Positions 9,718 to 18,230 of a stretch of 64,000 nt of DNA are shown here, in pieces; the stretch's first letter is position 1; each line of letters starts with the position of its first letter. Position numbers and translations under genes: made by a program. The notes under the pieces are model-generated. The model saw only the letters and a program-made list of their open reading frames with translations. It searched no databases and had not been told where the DNA came from. Location of the stretch: NCBI RefSeq assembly GCF_002532535.1, contig NZ_NQWI01000003.1:48066-112065 (forward strand). The letters run 5' to 3'. Origin of the DNA: Candidatus Viridilinea mediisalina (GTDB lineage: Bacteria > Chloroflexota > Chloroflexia > Chloroflexales > Chloroflexaceae).

Positions 9718-9868
9718 AGGTACAGAGTATTGAACCACAGAGGCACTGAGGACACAGAGACAGAGATGTTTGTGGCAAAGCAATCACCTGTTTGGCGCTC
9801 CTACCATCAAAAACTCTGTGTTCTCTGTGTCTCTGTGGTTCAATCCTCGGTACCTCTTCAAAAACTCT
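9718..9868. repeat. CACAGAGG split-palindrome, full copy
   Basis: A left arm (GAACCACAGAGGCACTGAGG) and a complementary right arm (CTCTGTGTCTCTGTGGTTC) flank a ~55-nt centre that differs from other copies. It fills the gap between the convergent kinase and znuA-like genes. Confidence 0.85.
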
Positions 9869-9870
9869 AG

Positions 9871-11313
9871 CTACTCCTGCGTCAACGCCTCCACAATTGT
9901 GGTGACGTTGACGCGCACCATGCCAATATAGGTGGCCCCTGGGCTCCCCGGCGCACCTAACGCATCGGTGTAGAGCGGCGGCGCCAGGCTCACCCCCGCT
10001 TCGCGTGCAATAGTCTCCATCAGGGCTGGGTTGCTGGTGTTCTCGGTGAAGATGGCAGGCACCCCTGCGGCCTGGATCTGCTGCACAAGTTCGGCAATTG
10101 CACCCGCCGCCGGATCAGCCGCCTCGGTGGTGGCCCCTAGCGCGGTGCCAAGCACCTCAAAGCCGTAGCGTGCCGCAAAATAGCCAAAGGTGTCGTGATT
10201 GGTCACCAATTGGCGCTGGGCCATTGGAATCCGCGCCACCTCTGCTACGATGAAACGATCCAACTCCTCAAGCTCCACAATGTAGGCTGCCGCGTTCTGC
10301 GCGTAGACCTCAGCATTGGGTGCATCGGCGAGCATCAGCGCGTCACGGATGGCCTCGACCATGATGATCGCGTTGTTGGGATCCTGCCAGACATGGGGAT
10401 CAAACTCGCCATGATGATGACCATGATCATGGCCAACCTCTTCCCAAACCAGGGCAACCTGCTCACCCGCGTCGGGGCCAAAGCTGAGCGTATAGTCGCC
10501 CGGTTCAAGCTCAAAGGTGTAGACAAGCGCAATTGCGTCGCAGCCTTCGCTGATCAGCTCAACCGCTTCAGGTTCAAGCTCGCTTGTCCCCAGGCTGAGG
10601 GTCAAACTCACTGCGCTACCCAAGAAGAAGCTCACGTCTCCTTCTTCATCATAGCTCAAGCTAACCATACCCGCGCCATCGCTCAGGCTCACCACATAGA
10701 GCGTATGGTCATCAGGAATGGCCTCCGCATCCGCCATGCTCGTGCCCGCCGTCACAGCGGTCGGCTCGTCCTCAAAGTGCTTGCAGGCATGAGCCAAGGG
10801 GTCTTTGTGGTGGTCGTGATCATGATCATGATCGTGATCATGGTGATCCCAATCAAAGGGCAAGGGCGTAATGCCCTCCGAGACCACAACGCGGGTTGCT
10901 TGCGAACCCGACGCTTCAAAGAGGGCATCGAGCCAGAGTTCAAACTCAAGGCCATTCTCAAAGAGCAGATCGGCCTGTGCGAGGGTCACACTATCACGCG
11001 GGGTCGGCTCATAGACATGGGGGTCACCATCGTAGCCCACCAATGTCGTCAGGTTGATCAGGTCGCCTGCGACATGTTCAACCAGATCGCCCAGAATGCT
11101 GTAGGTCGCAACCACATTGAGCGGCGGAACATCTGCAACCGGCTCTTCAGTCGGCTCGGCGGTTGGTGCCTCAGTCGGTTCAGTGGCGGGCACTTCGGTC
11201 GCAGGGGCGGCAGGTGCCGTCGTCGGTTGCGCACTCGGCGCAGCCCCACACGCAGCCAGCAGCATTGCCAGCACTACGAAGAGGACGAGGAACAAAGGAC
11301 GCGAACGGGACAT
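9871..11313 (-). CDS. znuA: Zinc/metal ABC transporter substrate-binding lipoprotein with inserted domain
   Basis: 480 residues. The ATG at 11313 is chosen because it directly precedes a lipoprotein signal ([13 protein letters not shown]) and has an AGAAAGG site upstream. The protein is the periplasmic/extracellular metal-binding subunit of a ZnuABC-type importer (cluster A-I family). A His/Asp-rich loop ([15 protein letters not shown]) lies near residue 170, and metal-binding signatures such as [14 protein letters not shown] and [13 protein letters not shown] follow. About 120 residues between the His loop and the HVW motif look like an inserted beta-rich domain, making the protein much longer than the usual ~310. 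No permease or ATPase gene is adjacent. The cobW-like and zur-like genes nearby support zinc. Confidence 0.88.
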   Translation of the reverse strand: MSRSRPLFLVLFVVLAMLLAACGAAPSAQPTTAPAAPATEVPATEPTEAPTAEPTEEPVADVPPLNVVATYSILGDLVEHVAGDLINLTTLVGYDGDPHVYEPTPRDSVTLAQADLLFENGLEFELWLDALFEASGSQATRVVVSEGITPLPFDWDHHDHDHDHDHDHHKDPLAHACKHFEDEPTAVTAGTSMADAEAIPDDHTLYVVSLSDGAGMVSLSYDEEGDVSFFLGSAVSLTLSLGTSELEPEAVELISEGCDAIALVYTFELEPGDYTLSFGPDAGEQVALVWEEVGHDHGHHHGEFDPHVWQDPNNAIIMVEAIRDALMLADAPNAEVYAQNAAAYIVELEELDRFIVAEVARIPMAQRQLVTNHDTFGYFAARYGFEVLGTALGATTEAADPAAGAIAELVQQIQAAGVPAIFTENTSNPALMETIAREAGVSLAPPLYTDALGAPGSPGATYIGMVRVNVTTIVEALTQE

Positions 11314-11477
11314 GAGTTTTCGACCTTTCTTGTAGGACAAGGTGTTCTGTGAGCCAGATTCTAGGCAACAGCAAACCAAGCTCTGTCCAGCAGGACAGCA
11401 GCATCAGCCTTCCCTTGTCGGCCAACATATCCAGGGCGCTCAGGCGGGCCATTCCCGCTTGGCGTAGACCCTACAAG

Positions 11478-12092
11478 CTATAGTTGATCCTCTGGTTCAT
11501 TGGACAACTCCATGGCCAATTGATGGTGGCCCAATTCAGGCCGCTGGCGTCTGGGCTGTTCAGCCGTCGTTGAGGGATCAGCGGGGAGGTCAACTCCGGG
11601 TGTGGGCTTGAGATCAACCCGCCAAATCTCCTGGGTTGGCCCAAGGCCACACTTGGTATAGAAGCGTTTTGCCCGTTCATTATGGGCAGTCACATAGAGT
11701 TGCAAGCGGTCAAAGCCCTTCGCCGCCGCCCACTGCTTGGCCTGTTCGACCAACTGGTGGGCCAAAGGGCCACCGCGCTGTTCAGGGGCAACATAGAGCG
11801 CCACCAACTCAGCCCAGCGGCGCTCGGCAAAGATAGGCGAATCGCTATGGGCTTCCACCAGCAACAGGCCCACCGGCGCATCAGCGCACCACGCCAGCAG
11901 CCAGAGCGAACCGGGGGCAGTATGGGTAAGCGTAAAGTGCTGCTGCAACAACCGTTCCCAATCGGCATCCAAACGGAAACGGCGATCCAAGCCCGCATTA
12001 AAATGGTGCAGAGCCTCAAAGAGACGCGCCACCGCCCAAAAGTCCTCAGCGCGGGCGGGCCGCAGTTGGAATGGTACATGGTCAAGTTGCAT
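11478..12092 (-). CDS. GNAT-family N-acetyltransferase
   Basis: 204 residues from the ATG at 12092 (MQLDHVPFQLRPAR). The open frame extends to 12386 but the extra part is translated repeat. The fold has the GNAT start LRPARAEDFWAVARLF, an acetyl-CoA loop APEQRGGPLAHQLV and the C-terminal AKRFYTKCGL motif. It would acetylate an unknown amine with acetyl-CoA in the cytoplasm. It lies in the zinc neighbourhood but nothing in it points to metal handling. Confidence 0.85.
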   Translation of the reverse strand: MQLDHVPFQLRPARAEDFWAVARLFEALHHFNAGLDRRFRLDADWERLLQQHFTLTHTAPGSLWLLAWCADAPVGLLLVEAHSDSPIFAERRWAELVALYVAPEQRGGPLAHQLVEQAKQWAAAKGFDRLQLYVTAHNERAKRFYTKCGLGPTQEIWRVDLKPTPGVDLPADPSTTAEQPRRQRPELGHHQLAMELSNEPEDQL

Positions 12093-12123
12093 AGGAGAGA
12101 GCTTAAAGCATATAGATTCATTC

Positions 12124-12180
12124 ACGCTAGAGAACACAGAGTTTTTCACCACAGAGGCACAGAGAACACAGAGTTTTTTT
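12124..12180. repeat. Left-arm copy of CACAGAGG element
   Basis: It contains CACCACAGAGGCACAGAG and flanking AACACAGAG, with no opposing arm. It abuts an octanucleotide array on its right. Confidence 0.65.
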
Positions 12181-12185
12181 GTAGA

Positions 12186-12279
12186 GTATCTGTTCCCCTG
12201 TTCTTGGTTCCCCTGTTCCCCTGTTCTTCTGTTCCCCTGTTCCCTGCCCCCCTGTTCTCTGTTCTCTGTTCTTCTGTTC
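12186..12279. repeat. Octanucleotide array (CTGTTCCC/CTGTTCTT type)
   Basis: Degenerate 8-bp units of the CTGTTCCY type run up to the stop codon of the cobW-like gene. The same kind of array occurs near 13.9, 25.5 and 36.9 kb and inside murG at 46.2 kb. Confidence 0.8.
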
Positions 12280-13362
12280 TCACCTCGCCCCTCCCCCCCG
12301 CATCCACGTCTGCTCGGCGGCCACCTCAGCGGCTTGGGGCAGGTCGCTGAGGCATGCGTCCAAAGCGGCTTGCATGGCGTCCTCATCGAGATCGCCGGGG
12401 GTGCTGAGGAAGACCAATTGGGTGACGGGGGGCGTTGTGCCCCAGGCGTCGGCGAGGGTTACATTGACCCGCACCCCAACTGCCTGTAAGACCACGCGCC
12501 GGTCGGGGGCTTCGGCAAGATAGATCAAGCCTTTGGCGCGAAAGATCGCTACTGGCAGATTGAGAACCACTTGGCGCAGGGCTGGCAGCGTGAAGGGACG
12601 CGTGCTGGTGTAACTCCAGGTACTAAAGGCGACACTATGATCGTGGTGGTGGTCGTGATCGTGATGGTGATCACAGGTCTCGCCAGGCGCATGCTCATGA
12701 CCACAGCTTGCCTGCTGGGGCGTCTGCTGCATAGAGGTCAGGCTCATGCGATACTGCCCCACGCCTAGCAATAGGTTGAAAGGCACATCACCATGGACAG
12801 CGGGAAGAATGCGGGCTCTGGGCACAATCTGGCGCACCCAAGCCTCAACCTCAGCCTGCTGTTGAGCCTCAACGAGATCAACCTTACTGAGAACGACAAT
12901 ATCAGCGGCGCTGATCTGATCAACCACCAGATCTTCATACTGCTCCTGCTGACGCACATACTCAGCATCAACCACCGTAATCACGCCATCAAGCTGCACA
13001 TAGGGGCGCAACTCCGGCAACTCAAAGGTCTCGGCCACGGCCCATGGATCACTCACACCACTCGCCTCAATCACCAGATACTCCGGCGGCTCATCGCGGG
13101 CAAGGAGTTGCAGCGCAGTATTGAGCAGATCGCCACGAATCGTGCAGCAGATACAGCCATTAGCCAGTGAAATCGCCTCACCCTCAACACCAACAACCAA
13201 CTGGGTATCAATATTGATACTACCAAAATCATTGACCAGCACCGCCACCTTCAAGCCATGGTCGGCGTGCAGAATCCGATTGAGCAGAGTCGTCTTTCCA
13301 GCACCAAGAAAACCAGTCAAAATCGTCAACGGCACCGGCTTAAAGGGCTTGGCAAGAGTCAT
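12280..13362 (-). CDS. COG0523 (CobW/ZNG1-type) metallochaperone GTPase
   Basis: 360 residues. Walker A GFLGAGKTTLLN, the CxCC metal motif in GCICC, Walker B-like VIEASGVSDP and the base-recognition SKVD define the G3E GTPase family. A His-rich linker (CDHHHDHDHHHDHS) near residue 225 and a C-terminal CobW_C domain follow. Family members move zinc or other metals to client proteins using GTP. The neighbours (ZnuA-like, Zur-like, zinc ribbon) make zinc the likely metal. The stop codon touches the octanucleotide array at 12186-12279, so the last few residues may be affected by it. The start has a conventional GGAGACTC-like region upstream. Confidence 0.9.
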   Translation of the reverse strand: MTLAKPFKPVPLTILTGFLGAGKTTLLNRILHADHGLKVAVLVNDFGSINIDTQLVVGVEGEAISLANGCICCTIRGDLLNTALQLLARDEPPEYLVIEASGVSDPWAVAETFELPELRPYVQLDGVITVVDAEYVRQQEQYEDLVVDQISAADIVVLSKVDLVEAQQQAEVEAWVRQIVPRARILPAVHGDVPFNLLLGVGQYRMSLTSMQQTPQQASCGHEHAPGETCDHHHDHDHHHDHSVAFSTWSYTSTRPFTLPALRQVVLNLPVAIFRAKGLIYLAEAPDRRVVLQAVGVRVNVTLADAWGTTPPVTQLVFLSTPGDLDEDAMQAALDACLSDLPQAAEVAAEQTWMRGGGAR

Positions 13363-13459
13363 AGGGAGTCTCCGAAAGGTAAGGATATAGAAAATAGAAA
13401 ATAGGTTTGCGCCATCGGGATGCGCTGAATGTCGCCAAACTGTAAAGCTTCATCAAAAT

Positions 13460-13571
13460 TTGGTATTAATACCAATTACCATTGAACAGGCCGCATGCCT
13501 AATGACATTCAAGCACATTGAGACGCCATGTCCGGCTTTCAGCTATCGGCTATCGGCTATCGGCTATGGTA
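13460..13571 (-). repeat. Dispersed ~100-bp inverted-repeat element (GCCGAACATG family)
   Basis: It begins with the 16-bp palindrome TTGGTATTAATACCAA (13460-13475) and continues as the reverse complement of elements at 25982 and 36684 (shared CATTGAGACGCCATG and GAACAGGCCGCATG). A short ATCGGCT triplication is inserted at the far end. It lies between the cobW-like and zinc-ribbon genes. Confidence 0.7.
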
Positions 13572-13814
13572 TTAACGTCGTCGTGGGCGACAGCAGTCGC
13601 AATCGAGGCCATGCAAAGCCCGTGCCACCTGCTGCGGATTGGCATAGACAGGTTGGGGCGGTGGCGGGGCCGAACGCACACTAAAGCGGCTCGGTTCGCG
13701 CACACACAGGCCATGGCAAACCGGACACTCAAGCGGCTCATCGGCACGCCAAGCGGGGCGCAACTCTTCGAGTTCAATCTCACACTCTGGGCAACCAAAA
13801 AGATAGATGGGCAT
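13572..13814 (-). CDS. FmdB-like small zinc-ribbon protein
   Basis: 80 residues starting MPIYLFGCPECEIELEELRP, the usual opening of FmdB-family zinc ribbons. CPEC and CPVC supply four cysteine ligands, and a Pro-rich tail ends in CDCC. Family members are small putative regulators of unknown mechanism. The upstream minus-strand sequence is pyrimidine-rich because of the adjacent polypurine tract, so no ribosome-binding site is seen. Confidence 0.7.
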   Translation of the reverse strand: MPIYLFGCPECEIELEELRPAWRADEPLECPVCHGLCVREPSRFSVRSAPPPPQPVYANPQQVARALHGLDCDCCRPRRR

Positions 13815-13823
13815 GGGTTTGGA

Positions 13824-13922
13824 AGGGAAAAGGGAAAAGGGAAAAGGGAAAAGGAAAAAGGGAAAAGGGAAAAGGGAAAAGGGAAAAGGGAAAAGGGAAA
13901 AGGGAAAAGGGAAAAGGGAAAA
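13824..13922 (+). repeat. Polypurine heptanucleotide array (GGGAAAA)n
   Basis: About fourteen near-perfect GGGAAAA units form a ~99-bp homopurine run between the divergent zinc-ribbon and zur-like genes. Confidence 0.95.
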
Positions 13923-13930
13923 TCAGGATA

Positions 13931-14030
13931 CGCTGCTGTTCGCCTGTTCTCTGTTCGCCTGTTCTCTGTTCTCCTGTTCGCCTGTTCTCTGTTCTCCTGT
14001 TCGCTGCTCTCCTGCTCTCCGCTTCACACC
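13931..14030. repeat. Octanucleotide array (CTGTTCTC/CTGTTCGC type)
   Basis: Degenerate 8-9-bp pyrimidine-rich units directly follow the GGGAAAA array and end about 75 bp before the Fur-family gene. Confidence 0.75.
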
Positions 14031-14104
14031 ACTTGCGTTTATACGGTATCATTGGATCACTACTTTGTCAATAGTGAGAGTGTATATCATCTAAGGAGAG
14101 AGTC

Positions 14105-14599
14105 ATGAGCCGCTTGCTCAATGCGCGGCGCGAAGAACTACCCGCCGCTGTGACGAGTTTAGCCGAGCAACTCGTAGCGGCGGGCTATAAAGTCACGAGG
14201 CCACGCCTCGCGGTGCTGCAAGCGGCCACGGCGCTACCAGGGGCCTTCAGTGTGCAGGAGTTGGAACAGTGGCTGATTGAGCGTGGCGAGTCACCGGGGA
14301 TTGCCAGCATCTTCCGCACGGTACGTCTACTCTGCGAACTGCACATCCTCGAACGCATCCACGGCCTCGACGAGTGCCACCGCTACAGCTTAGGCACAGG
14401 CCACCACAACCACCATATCATCTGCACAAGCTGCGGAGCAATGGAGCATTTCGACAACTGCGGGGTACAGCAACTGATCGAGCAACTTGAAGCACGCACC
14501 GGCTTTCGGATCAATGCTCACCTGATGGAACTCTTTGGCACCTGCCCACAATGCGAGATGGTGCAAACCAGTGCAGCGAGAGAGAGAGAGAGTTTGTAA
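14105..14599 (+). CDS. zur: Fur-family regulator, probably Zur
   Basis: 164 residues with an AAGGAGAGAG site just upstream of the ATG. The N-terminal winged helix (GYKVTRPRLAVLQAA ... SIFRTVRLLCEL) binds DNA. The C-terminal part has HHNHHIICTSCGAMEHF and GTCPQC, that is, the regulatory His/Cys cluster and two CxxC pairs of the structural zinc site. Fur-family proteins repress uptake genes when loaded with metal. The neighbouring ZnuA-like lipoprotein and COG0523 GTPase make Zur the best assignment, but Fur or PerR cannot be excluded by sequence alone. Its promoter region is crowded by the GGGAAAA and octamer arrays. Confidence 0.85.
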   Translation: MSRLLNARREELPAAVTSLAEQLVAAGYKVTRPRLAVLQAATALPGAFSVQELEQWLIERGESPGIASIFRTVRLLCELHILERIHGLDECHRYSLGTGHHNHHIICTSCGAMEHFDNCGVQQLIEQLEARTGFRINAHLMELFGTCPQCEMVQTSAARERESL

Positions 14600-14600
14600 G

Positions 14601-14745
14601 AGGTACAGAGTTTTTCACCACAGAGGCACAGAGAACACAGAGATAATTATTGATGAGGTGAGCGCAATCACCGTTGTTTGCACGCCCAACTCAAAAACCT
14701 CTGTGCCCTCGGTGCCTCTGTGGTACATACCTCTGTATCTCTCCT
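14601..14745. repeat. CACAGAGG split-palindrome, full copy
   Basis: Left arm CACCACAGAGGCACAGAG and right arm CTCGGTGCCTCTGTGG flank a ~55-nt centre unlike the other copies. It sits between the convergent zur-like and SDR genes. Confidence 0.85.
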
Positions 14746-14748
14746 GAC

Positions 14749-15675
14749 TCACACCACCAACGAGAGCTCTTCGGCCACCGGCAGGCGCTCATCGAGCCAA
14801 TCCATAAGACTGGGGTAGCGCAGCGTAAGTGGCAGATCGTGCTTCATGCGGCTATTATCGAGACGCACGGAGGCGCTGAGCATGCCCACAATGGTGGGAT
14901 CAATGCCAGCGGCAAGCGCTGCCGCAGGCGCGACGGTGCGCGGGGGTACCATGCCCAGGCGTTGGCGCACCTCACCCTGAAAATCGAGCAAGCGCATCGG
15001 GTGATCATCGCCAACATTGTAGATCGCGCCTGGCTGACCGTAGCTTGGCAGGGCCAACAGCACCTCCAGCAGATCATCAATGTGGATATGGGCCACAAAA
15101 TTGCGCCCATTGCCATAGATCGTTGCGATGCCATCGGCCACCGCCTGCACGGGATCACGTTCTGGCCCATAGAGCGAAGCGCAACGCAGAATCATTGCCG
15201 GAAAGCGGTGTTGCCGTGCTGCTTCCAGCAAGGTTTGTTCGGCTGCCACCATCACCTCAGCCAAGGGATGCAGCGGCGCAACTGGTGTATCTTCAGTCAC
15301 CAGCCGATCACCACAATCACCATAGGGGGCCAGATTGGAGGTGAAGATATAGCGCCGCACCGAACGCGCACGCGAACAGGCGGCAATCAGATGCTGATTG
15401 CCGTCCACGTAGGTGCGCTGCAAGGAACCATTCTCTAGCACCGAGCGCGATGTCAGATTATAGACATAATCAACCCCGTCGGCAATCCCGACGAGGCTTG
15501 CAGGGCGAGTCAGATCGCCAATCCAGACCGTCATCCCCCGCGCTGCAAGACGCTCAACCATGAGCGTGTCGGGGTTACGCACAAGACCTCGCACCCGCTG
15601 GCCGGCAGCCAGAAGCCGCTCGGCAAGGCGCGAACCAACATAGCCCGAAGCGCCTGCGATCAGGTAGCACGCCAT
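14749..15675 (-). CDS. Atypical extended SDR (NAD(P)-dependent epimerase/dehydratase-like)
   Basis: 308 residues. The Rossmann start YLIAGASGYVGSRLAE has the GxxGxxG nucleotide loop, and NLAPYGDC plus LRCASLYGPERDP follow the extended SDR pattern. The region that should hold the YxxxK pair reads LAEVMVAAEQ, so both catalytic residues seem to be replaced (Leu and Met by alignment to the AAEQ anchor). That points to NAD(P) binding without standard oxidoreductase chemistry, as in the atypical SDRs that act as sensors or chaperones. Substrate unknown. Confidence 0.8.
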   Translation of the reverse strand: MACYLIAGASGYVGSRLAERLLAAGQRVRGLVRNPDTLMVERLAARGMTVWIGDLTRPASLVGIADGVDYVYNLTSRSVLENGSLQRTYVDGNQHLIAACSRARSVRRYIFTSNLAPYGDCGDRLVTEDTPVAPLHPLAEVMVAAEQTLLEAARQHRFPAMILRCASLYGPERDPVQAVADGIATIYGNGRNFVAHIHIDDLLEVLLALPSYGQPGAIYNVGDDHPMRLLDFQGEVRQRLGMVPPRTVAPAAALAAGIDPTIVGMLSASVRLDNSRMKHDLPLTLRYPSLMDWLDERLPVAEELSLVV

Positions 15676-15844
15676 AGTCCACCTCGAATTCGCTAAGACT
15701 TAGTGGAAACAACACAGGCTGCCCCTGAGCATGACCAAGCGGGCGCTCCATCTGTTCAGGTGCAGCAATCTTTACAATTTTAACATGTTTTGCACAAGCT
15801 TGCGTTGAACATGATTTGTGCTTTTCTTGTGCCTTTATTGTGCA

Positions 15845-16020
15845 AAAAGGGTGTACCTGGGGCTACGCCCGACGGGCTGGCTTCGACGATCTCAGCCAGC
15901 GACGCGCTGGCTGAGCTTGTCGAAGCCAGCCCGTCGAAGCCAAGCGGCGCGGCCCAGAGTTTCTTCGGGCTAACAAAGACTTGTGGGAGCGGCTTCGCCG
16001 TCCCCGCCCCCCCACTGGAT
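15845..16020. repeat. GTCGAAGCC repeat cluster
   Basis: It contains a GGGCTACGCCC hairpin, three copies of the 20-bp repeat in both orientations, and the recurring flank CCCAGAGTTTCTTCGGGCTAACAAAG. It ends just before the -10 box of the methyltransferase gene. Confidence 0.75.
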
Positions 16021-16022
16021 GG

Positions 16023-16028
16023 TATAAT
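16023..16028 (+). promoter_or_regulatory. Consensus -10 box (TATAAT) seven bases before an ATG
   Basis: TATAAT at 16023-16028 would place the transcription start at about the ATG at 16036, predicting a leaderless or nearly leaderless mRNA. No good -35 is visible. Confidence 0.5.
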
Positions 16029-16035
16029 TCTCTCC

Positions 16036-16728
16036 ATGATCTACCGTATCCTGGGCTGGTTGGCTGGTGGCCTTGGGGTAGGGGCGCTCCTCTATTGGCA
16101 GGTGATTCTTGCTGAAGGGGCCTACTTCGGGCGTTGGGCGGTACGCCTGATCTATCGGCTAGGGGCCAAGCACTATGATGCACTGCGGCAGCCGTGGCAA
16201 GCCGAGGCCGATGCGATCCTGCAAACGCACATGCAAGCCGCTCTAGGCAACCACGCCTATCCCCACGTGCTCGATGTAGCCACCGGGACTGGGCGCGTAC
16301 CCCTGCTGCTCTATGGCTCTGCCAATTTCAACGGCGTGGTCGTTGCCCTTGATCTTACCCCGGCGATGCTCACAACAGCACAAGCTAAATCCGCGCAACT
16401 CCCGATCCTATGGCTACAAGCCGAAGCGGAGGCATTGCCCGCACCGAACGCTACGTTCGATCTTGTGACATGCCTCGAGGCGCTTGAATATTTCCCCCAT
16501 CCGCGCCATGCCCTTGCTGAAATGGTGCGCGTCTTGCGTCCTGGTGGTACACTGCTGCTAAGTAAAGTACCCGATAGTTGGGCACGCTTGCTCCCCGGAC
16601 GTGCGTTTCAACGCATGCACCTCGAACAAACATTACAAGCATTTGGTTGCCACGAAGTGACTTTCGCTGCGTGGCAGGAGGGCCACTATGAGTTGGTGGC
16701 TTGTCTGCGTGAACCCTCATATCAGTGA
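16036..16728 (+). CDS. Class I SAM-dependent methyltransferase with N-terminal membrane helix
   Basis: 230 residues from the ATG at 16036. The frame extends upstream to 15790, but that part is translated repeat. An N-terminal hydrophobic segment (ILGWLAGGLGVGALLYW) suggests membrane association. The SAM fold shows motif I VLDVATGTGRVPLLL, then VVALDLTPAML and VTCLEALEYFPHP, followed by EMVRVLRPGGTLLLS. It resembles UbiE/Methyltransf_11 enzymes. The substrate may be a lipid or quinone, but this is a guess from the membrane helix. The stop codon is the first three bases of the heptad repeat before the pseudokinase gene. Confidence 0.85.
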   Translation: MIYRILGWLAGGLGVGALLYWQVILAEGAYFGRWAVRLIYRLGAKHYDALRQPWQAEADAILQTHMQAALGNHAYPHVLDVATGTGRVPLLLYGSANFNGVVVALDLTPAMLTTAQAKSAQLPILWLQAEAEALPAPNATFDLVTCLEALEYFPHPRHALAEMVRVLRPGGTLLLSKVPDSWARLLPGRAFQRMHLEQTLQAFGCHEVTFAAWQEGHYELVACLREPSYQ

Positions 16729-16802
16729 TGAGTGACAAGTGATGAGTGATGAGTGACAAGTGATGAGTGATGAGTGACAAGTGATGAGTGATGAGTGACA
16801 AG
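16726..16802 (+). repeat. 21-bp tandem array built of three heptamers
   Basis: Three full copies and one partial copy of TGATGAG-TGATGAG-TGACAAG. The first TGA is the methyltransferase stop, and the last unit contains the GTG used as start of the next gene. Confidence 0.9.
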
Positions 16803-18213
16803 TGAGGCTGAACTGCACGTGACCGCCGAACATACAAGCGAAACCCCTTCCGCTCCGCCCCTGCTCTTTGGCCGTTATCGCGTCGCTACACAGTTGGGCG
16901 CTACGCGCTGGGCGGTTGTCTATGCGGCTGCCGATGAGCGTTTGCAACGCCGTGTCTTGTTGCACCTGCTCCGCAAAGAGTTGCTGGGCCAAGCCCATCC
17001 CCACGAACGCTTTCTGAACGAGATTGCCCAGATGGCCCGCCGCTCCCATCCAGCCTTGCTGGAGATCTTTGATAGCGGTGAGGTTGGCGGTCGCCCCTTT
17101 ATGGTCACCGAATATTGCACCGGACGCCCGTTGCACGGCTTGGGCCTGCTCACGGTTGAACAGGCGCTGCTCTATCTACGCCAACTCAGCGGGGCGCTGA
17201 CGGTCTGCCAAGCTCAGGCCGATGCCAATATGCCCCAAGGGCTCTACCATCCGCCCATCTCGAGCAGCAATGTCCTGCTGGTGGATGAAGGCCAAGTGCG
17301 GCTCGTGGATAATTGGCTGCTACCCTTGGATGAACTCCAGCGCGACCAAGCCCACTACCGGGCACCTGAATTGACTGAGGGCCAGCCAGCCAATCGTTCG
17401 AGTAGTGTCTATGCTCTGGGCCTGCTGCTCTATGAACTGTTGACCGGCGAACGACCTATGCGTGGCCATGATGCCCGCAGCATTGCTTTGGCGCATCTAC
17501 AAACCACGCCCTCCATGTTACGTCAAGTTCAACCTAATCTCTACCTACCCTCATTGGAAGCCTTGCTGACCCGTGCGACCGCACGCCGTCCTCATGAGCG
17601 TTTCCCCGATGCTCAGAGTTTTGGTCTAGCACTCGATAGCCTCTGGCGCGAGTTGGGGGCCGCGACGCGCCCACTCGCCCGCAACCAGATCAATGCGCTA
17701 CCAGCAGCAACCACGCCTGCCCCCGCAGCAACCAGCAAAGCGCCAACCGCCCGCCTGAACATCCCCCCAGTTGCTGCCCCGCCCCCACGTCCTAGTAGTA
17801 AGCGGCGTGCCCCCAATGCCGCCCCATGGCGCCGCCAACGCATGATGAGTAGCCTGATCGCATGGTTGCTCATGACCAGTATGCTCTTTGCGGTCGTAGG
17901 TGCCACCTACTTTGCGGTCATTGGCGTGACGGGTATAACCGAGCGCCCGGCAAATCCACTGGTTTGGATCAGTAGCCTCTTCAGCCGCGAAGAGATCTAT
18001 GTGGTCAATATCGCCGAGGGCTTGAATCTACGCCGTGTTCCCCAGGCCCACGATGCGAGCAATATCATTGCCGTCATCCCCAATGGTGCTACCGTACGCA
18101 AACTGGACGGCCCACGGATCGAAGACAACATCCCTTGGCTGCGTGTCCGAGTCGAAGTGGATGGCCGTCCAGTGGAAGGCTGGATGTCACTCAACTACCT
18201 CCAACCGCGTTGA
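16795..18213 (+). CDS. Predicted pseudokinase with membrane helix and C-terminal SH3b domain
   Basis: 472 residues from GTG 16795. GTG 16819 is an alternative. The N-lobe and C-lobe follow the Ser/Thr kinase layout (FGRYRVATQLG, YRAPEL, YALGLLLYELLTGERP), but the catalytic elements are lost. The glycine loop is LGATRWAVVY, the lysine strand reads RVLLHLL, HRD-K-N is replaced by YHPPISSSNVL, and DFG by VDNW. A Pro/Ala linker, one membrane helix (near residues 355-380) and an SH3b-like domain (LNLRRVPQ ... LRVRVEVDG ... VEGWMSLNYLQ) follow. This predicts a sensor or scaffold at the cell wall, not an enzyme. Whether it partners the active kinase at 7624 is speculation. The start codon lies inside the tandem repeat. 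Confidence 0.85.
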   Translation: MTSEAELHVTAEHTSETPSAPPLLFGRYRVATQLGATRWAVVYAAADERLQRRVLLHLLRKELLGQAHPHERFLNEIAQMARRSHPALLEIFDSGEVGGRPFMVTEYCTGRPLHGLGLLTVEQALLYLRQLSGALTVCQAQADANMPQGLYHPPISSSNVLLVDEGQVRLVDNWLLPLDELQRDQAHYRAPELTEGQPANRSSSVYALGLLLYELLTGERPMRGHDARSIALAHLQTTPSMLRQVQPNLYLPSLEALLTRATARRPHERFPDAQSFGLALDSLWRELGAATRPLARNQINALPAATTPAPAATSKAPTARLNIPPVAAPPPRPSSKRRAPNAAPWRRQRMMSSLIAWLLMTSMLFAVVGATYFAVIGVTGITERPANPLVWISSLFSREEIYVVNIAEGLNLRRVPQAHDASNIIAVIPNGATVRKLDGPRIEDNIPWLRVRVEVDGRPVEGWMSLNYLQPR

Positions 18214-18230
18214 ACGAGCGAAGGTCAGTG

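Noticed and set aside
10195..11352. 385-codon frame antisense to the znuA-like gene
   Set aside because: No start signal or domain. The lipoprotein on the other strand is clear.
12093..12386. Upstream extension of the GNAT acetyltransferase
   Set aside because: It is translated repeat (CACAGAGG element and octamers), not conserved protein.
16726..16802. CRISPR-like array
   Set aside because: Direct 21-bp tandem units without spacers, so it is a plain tandem repeat. No cas gene is present.
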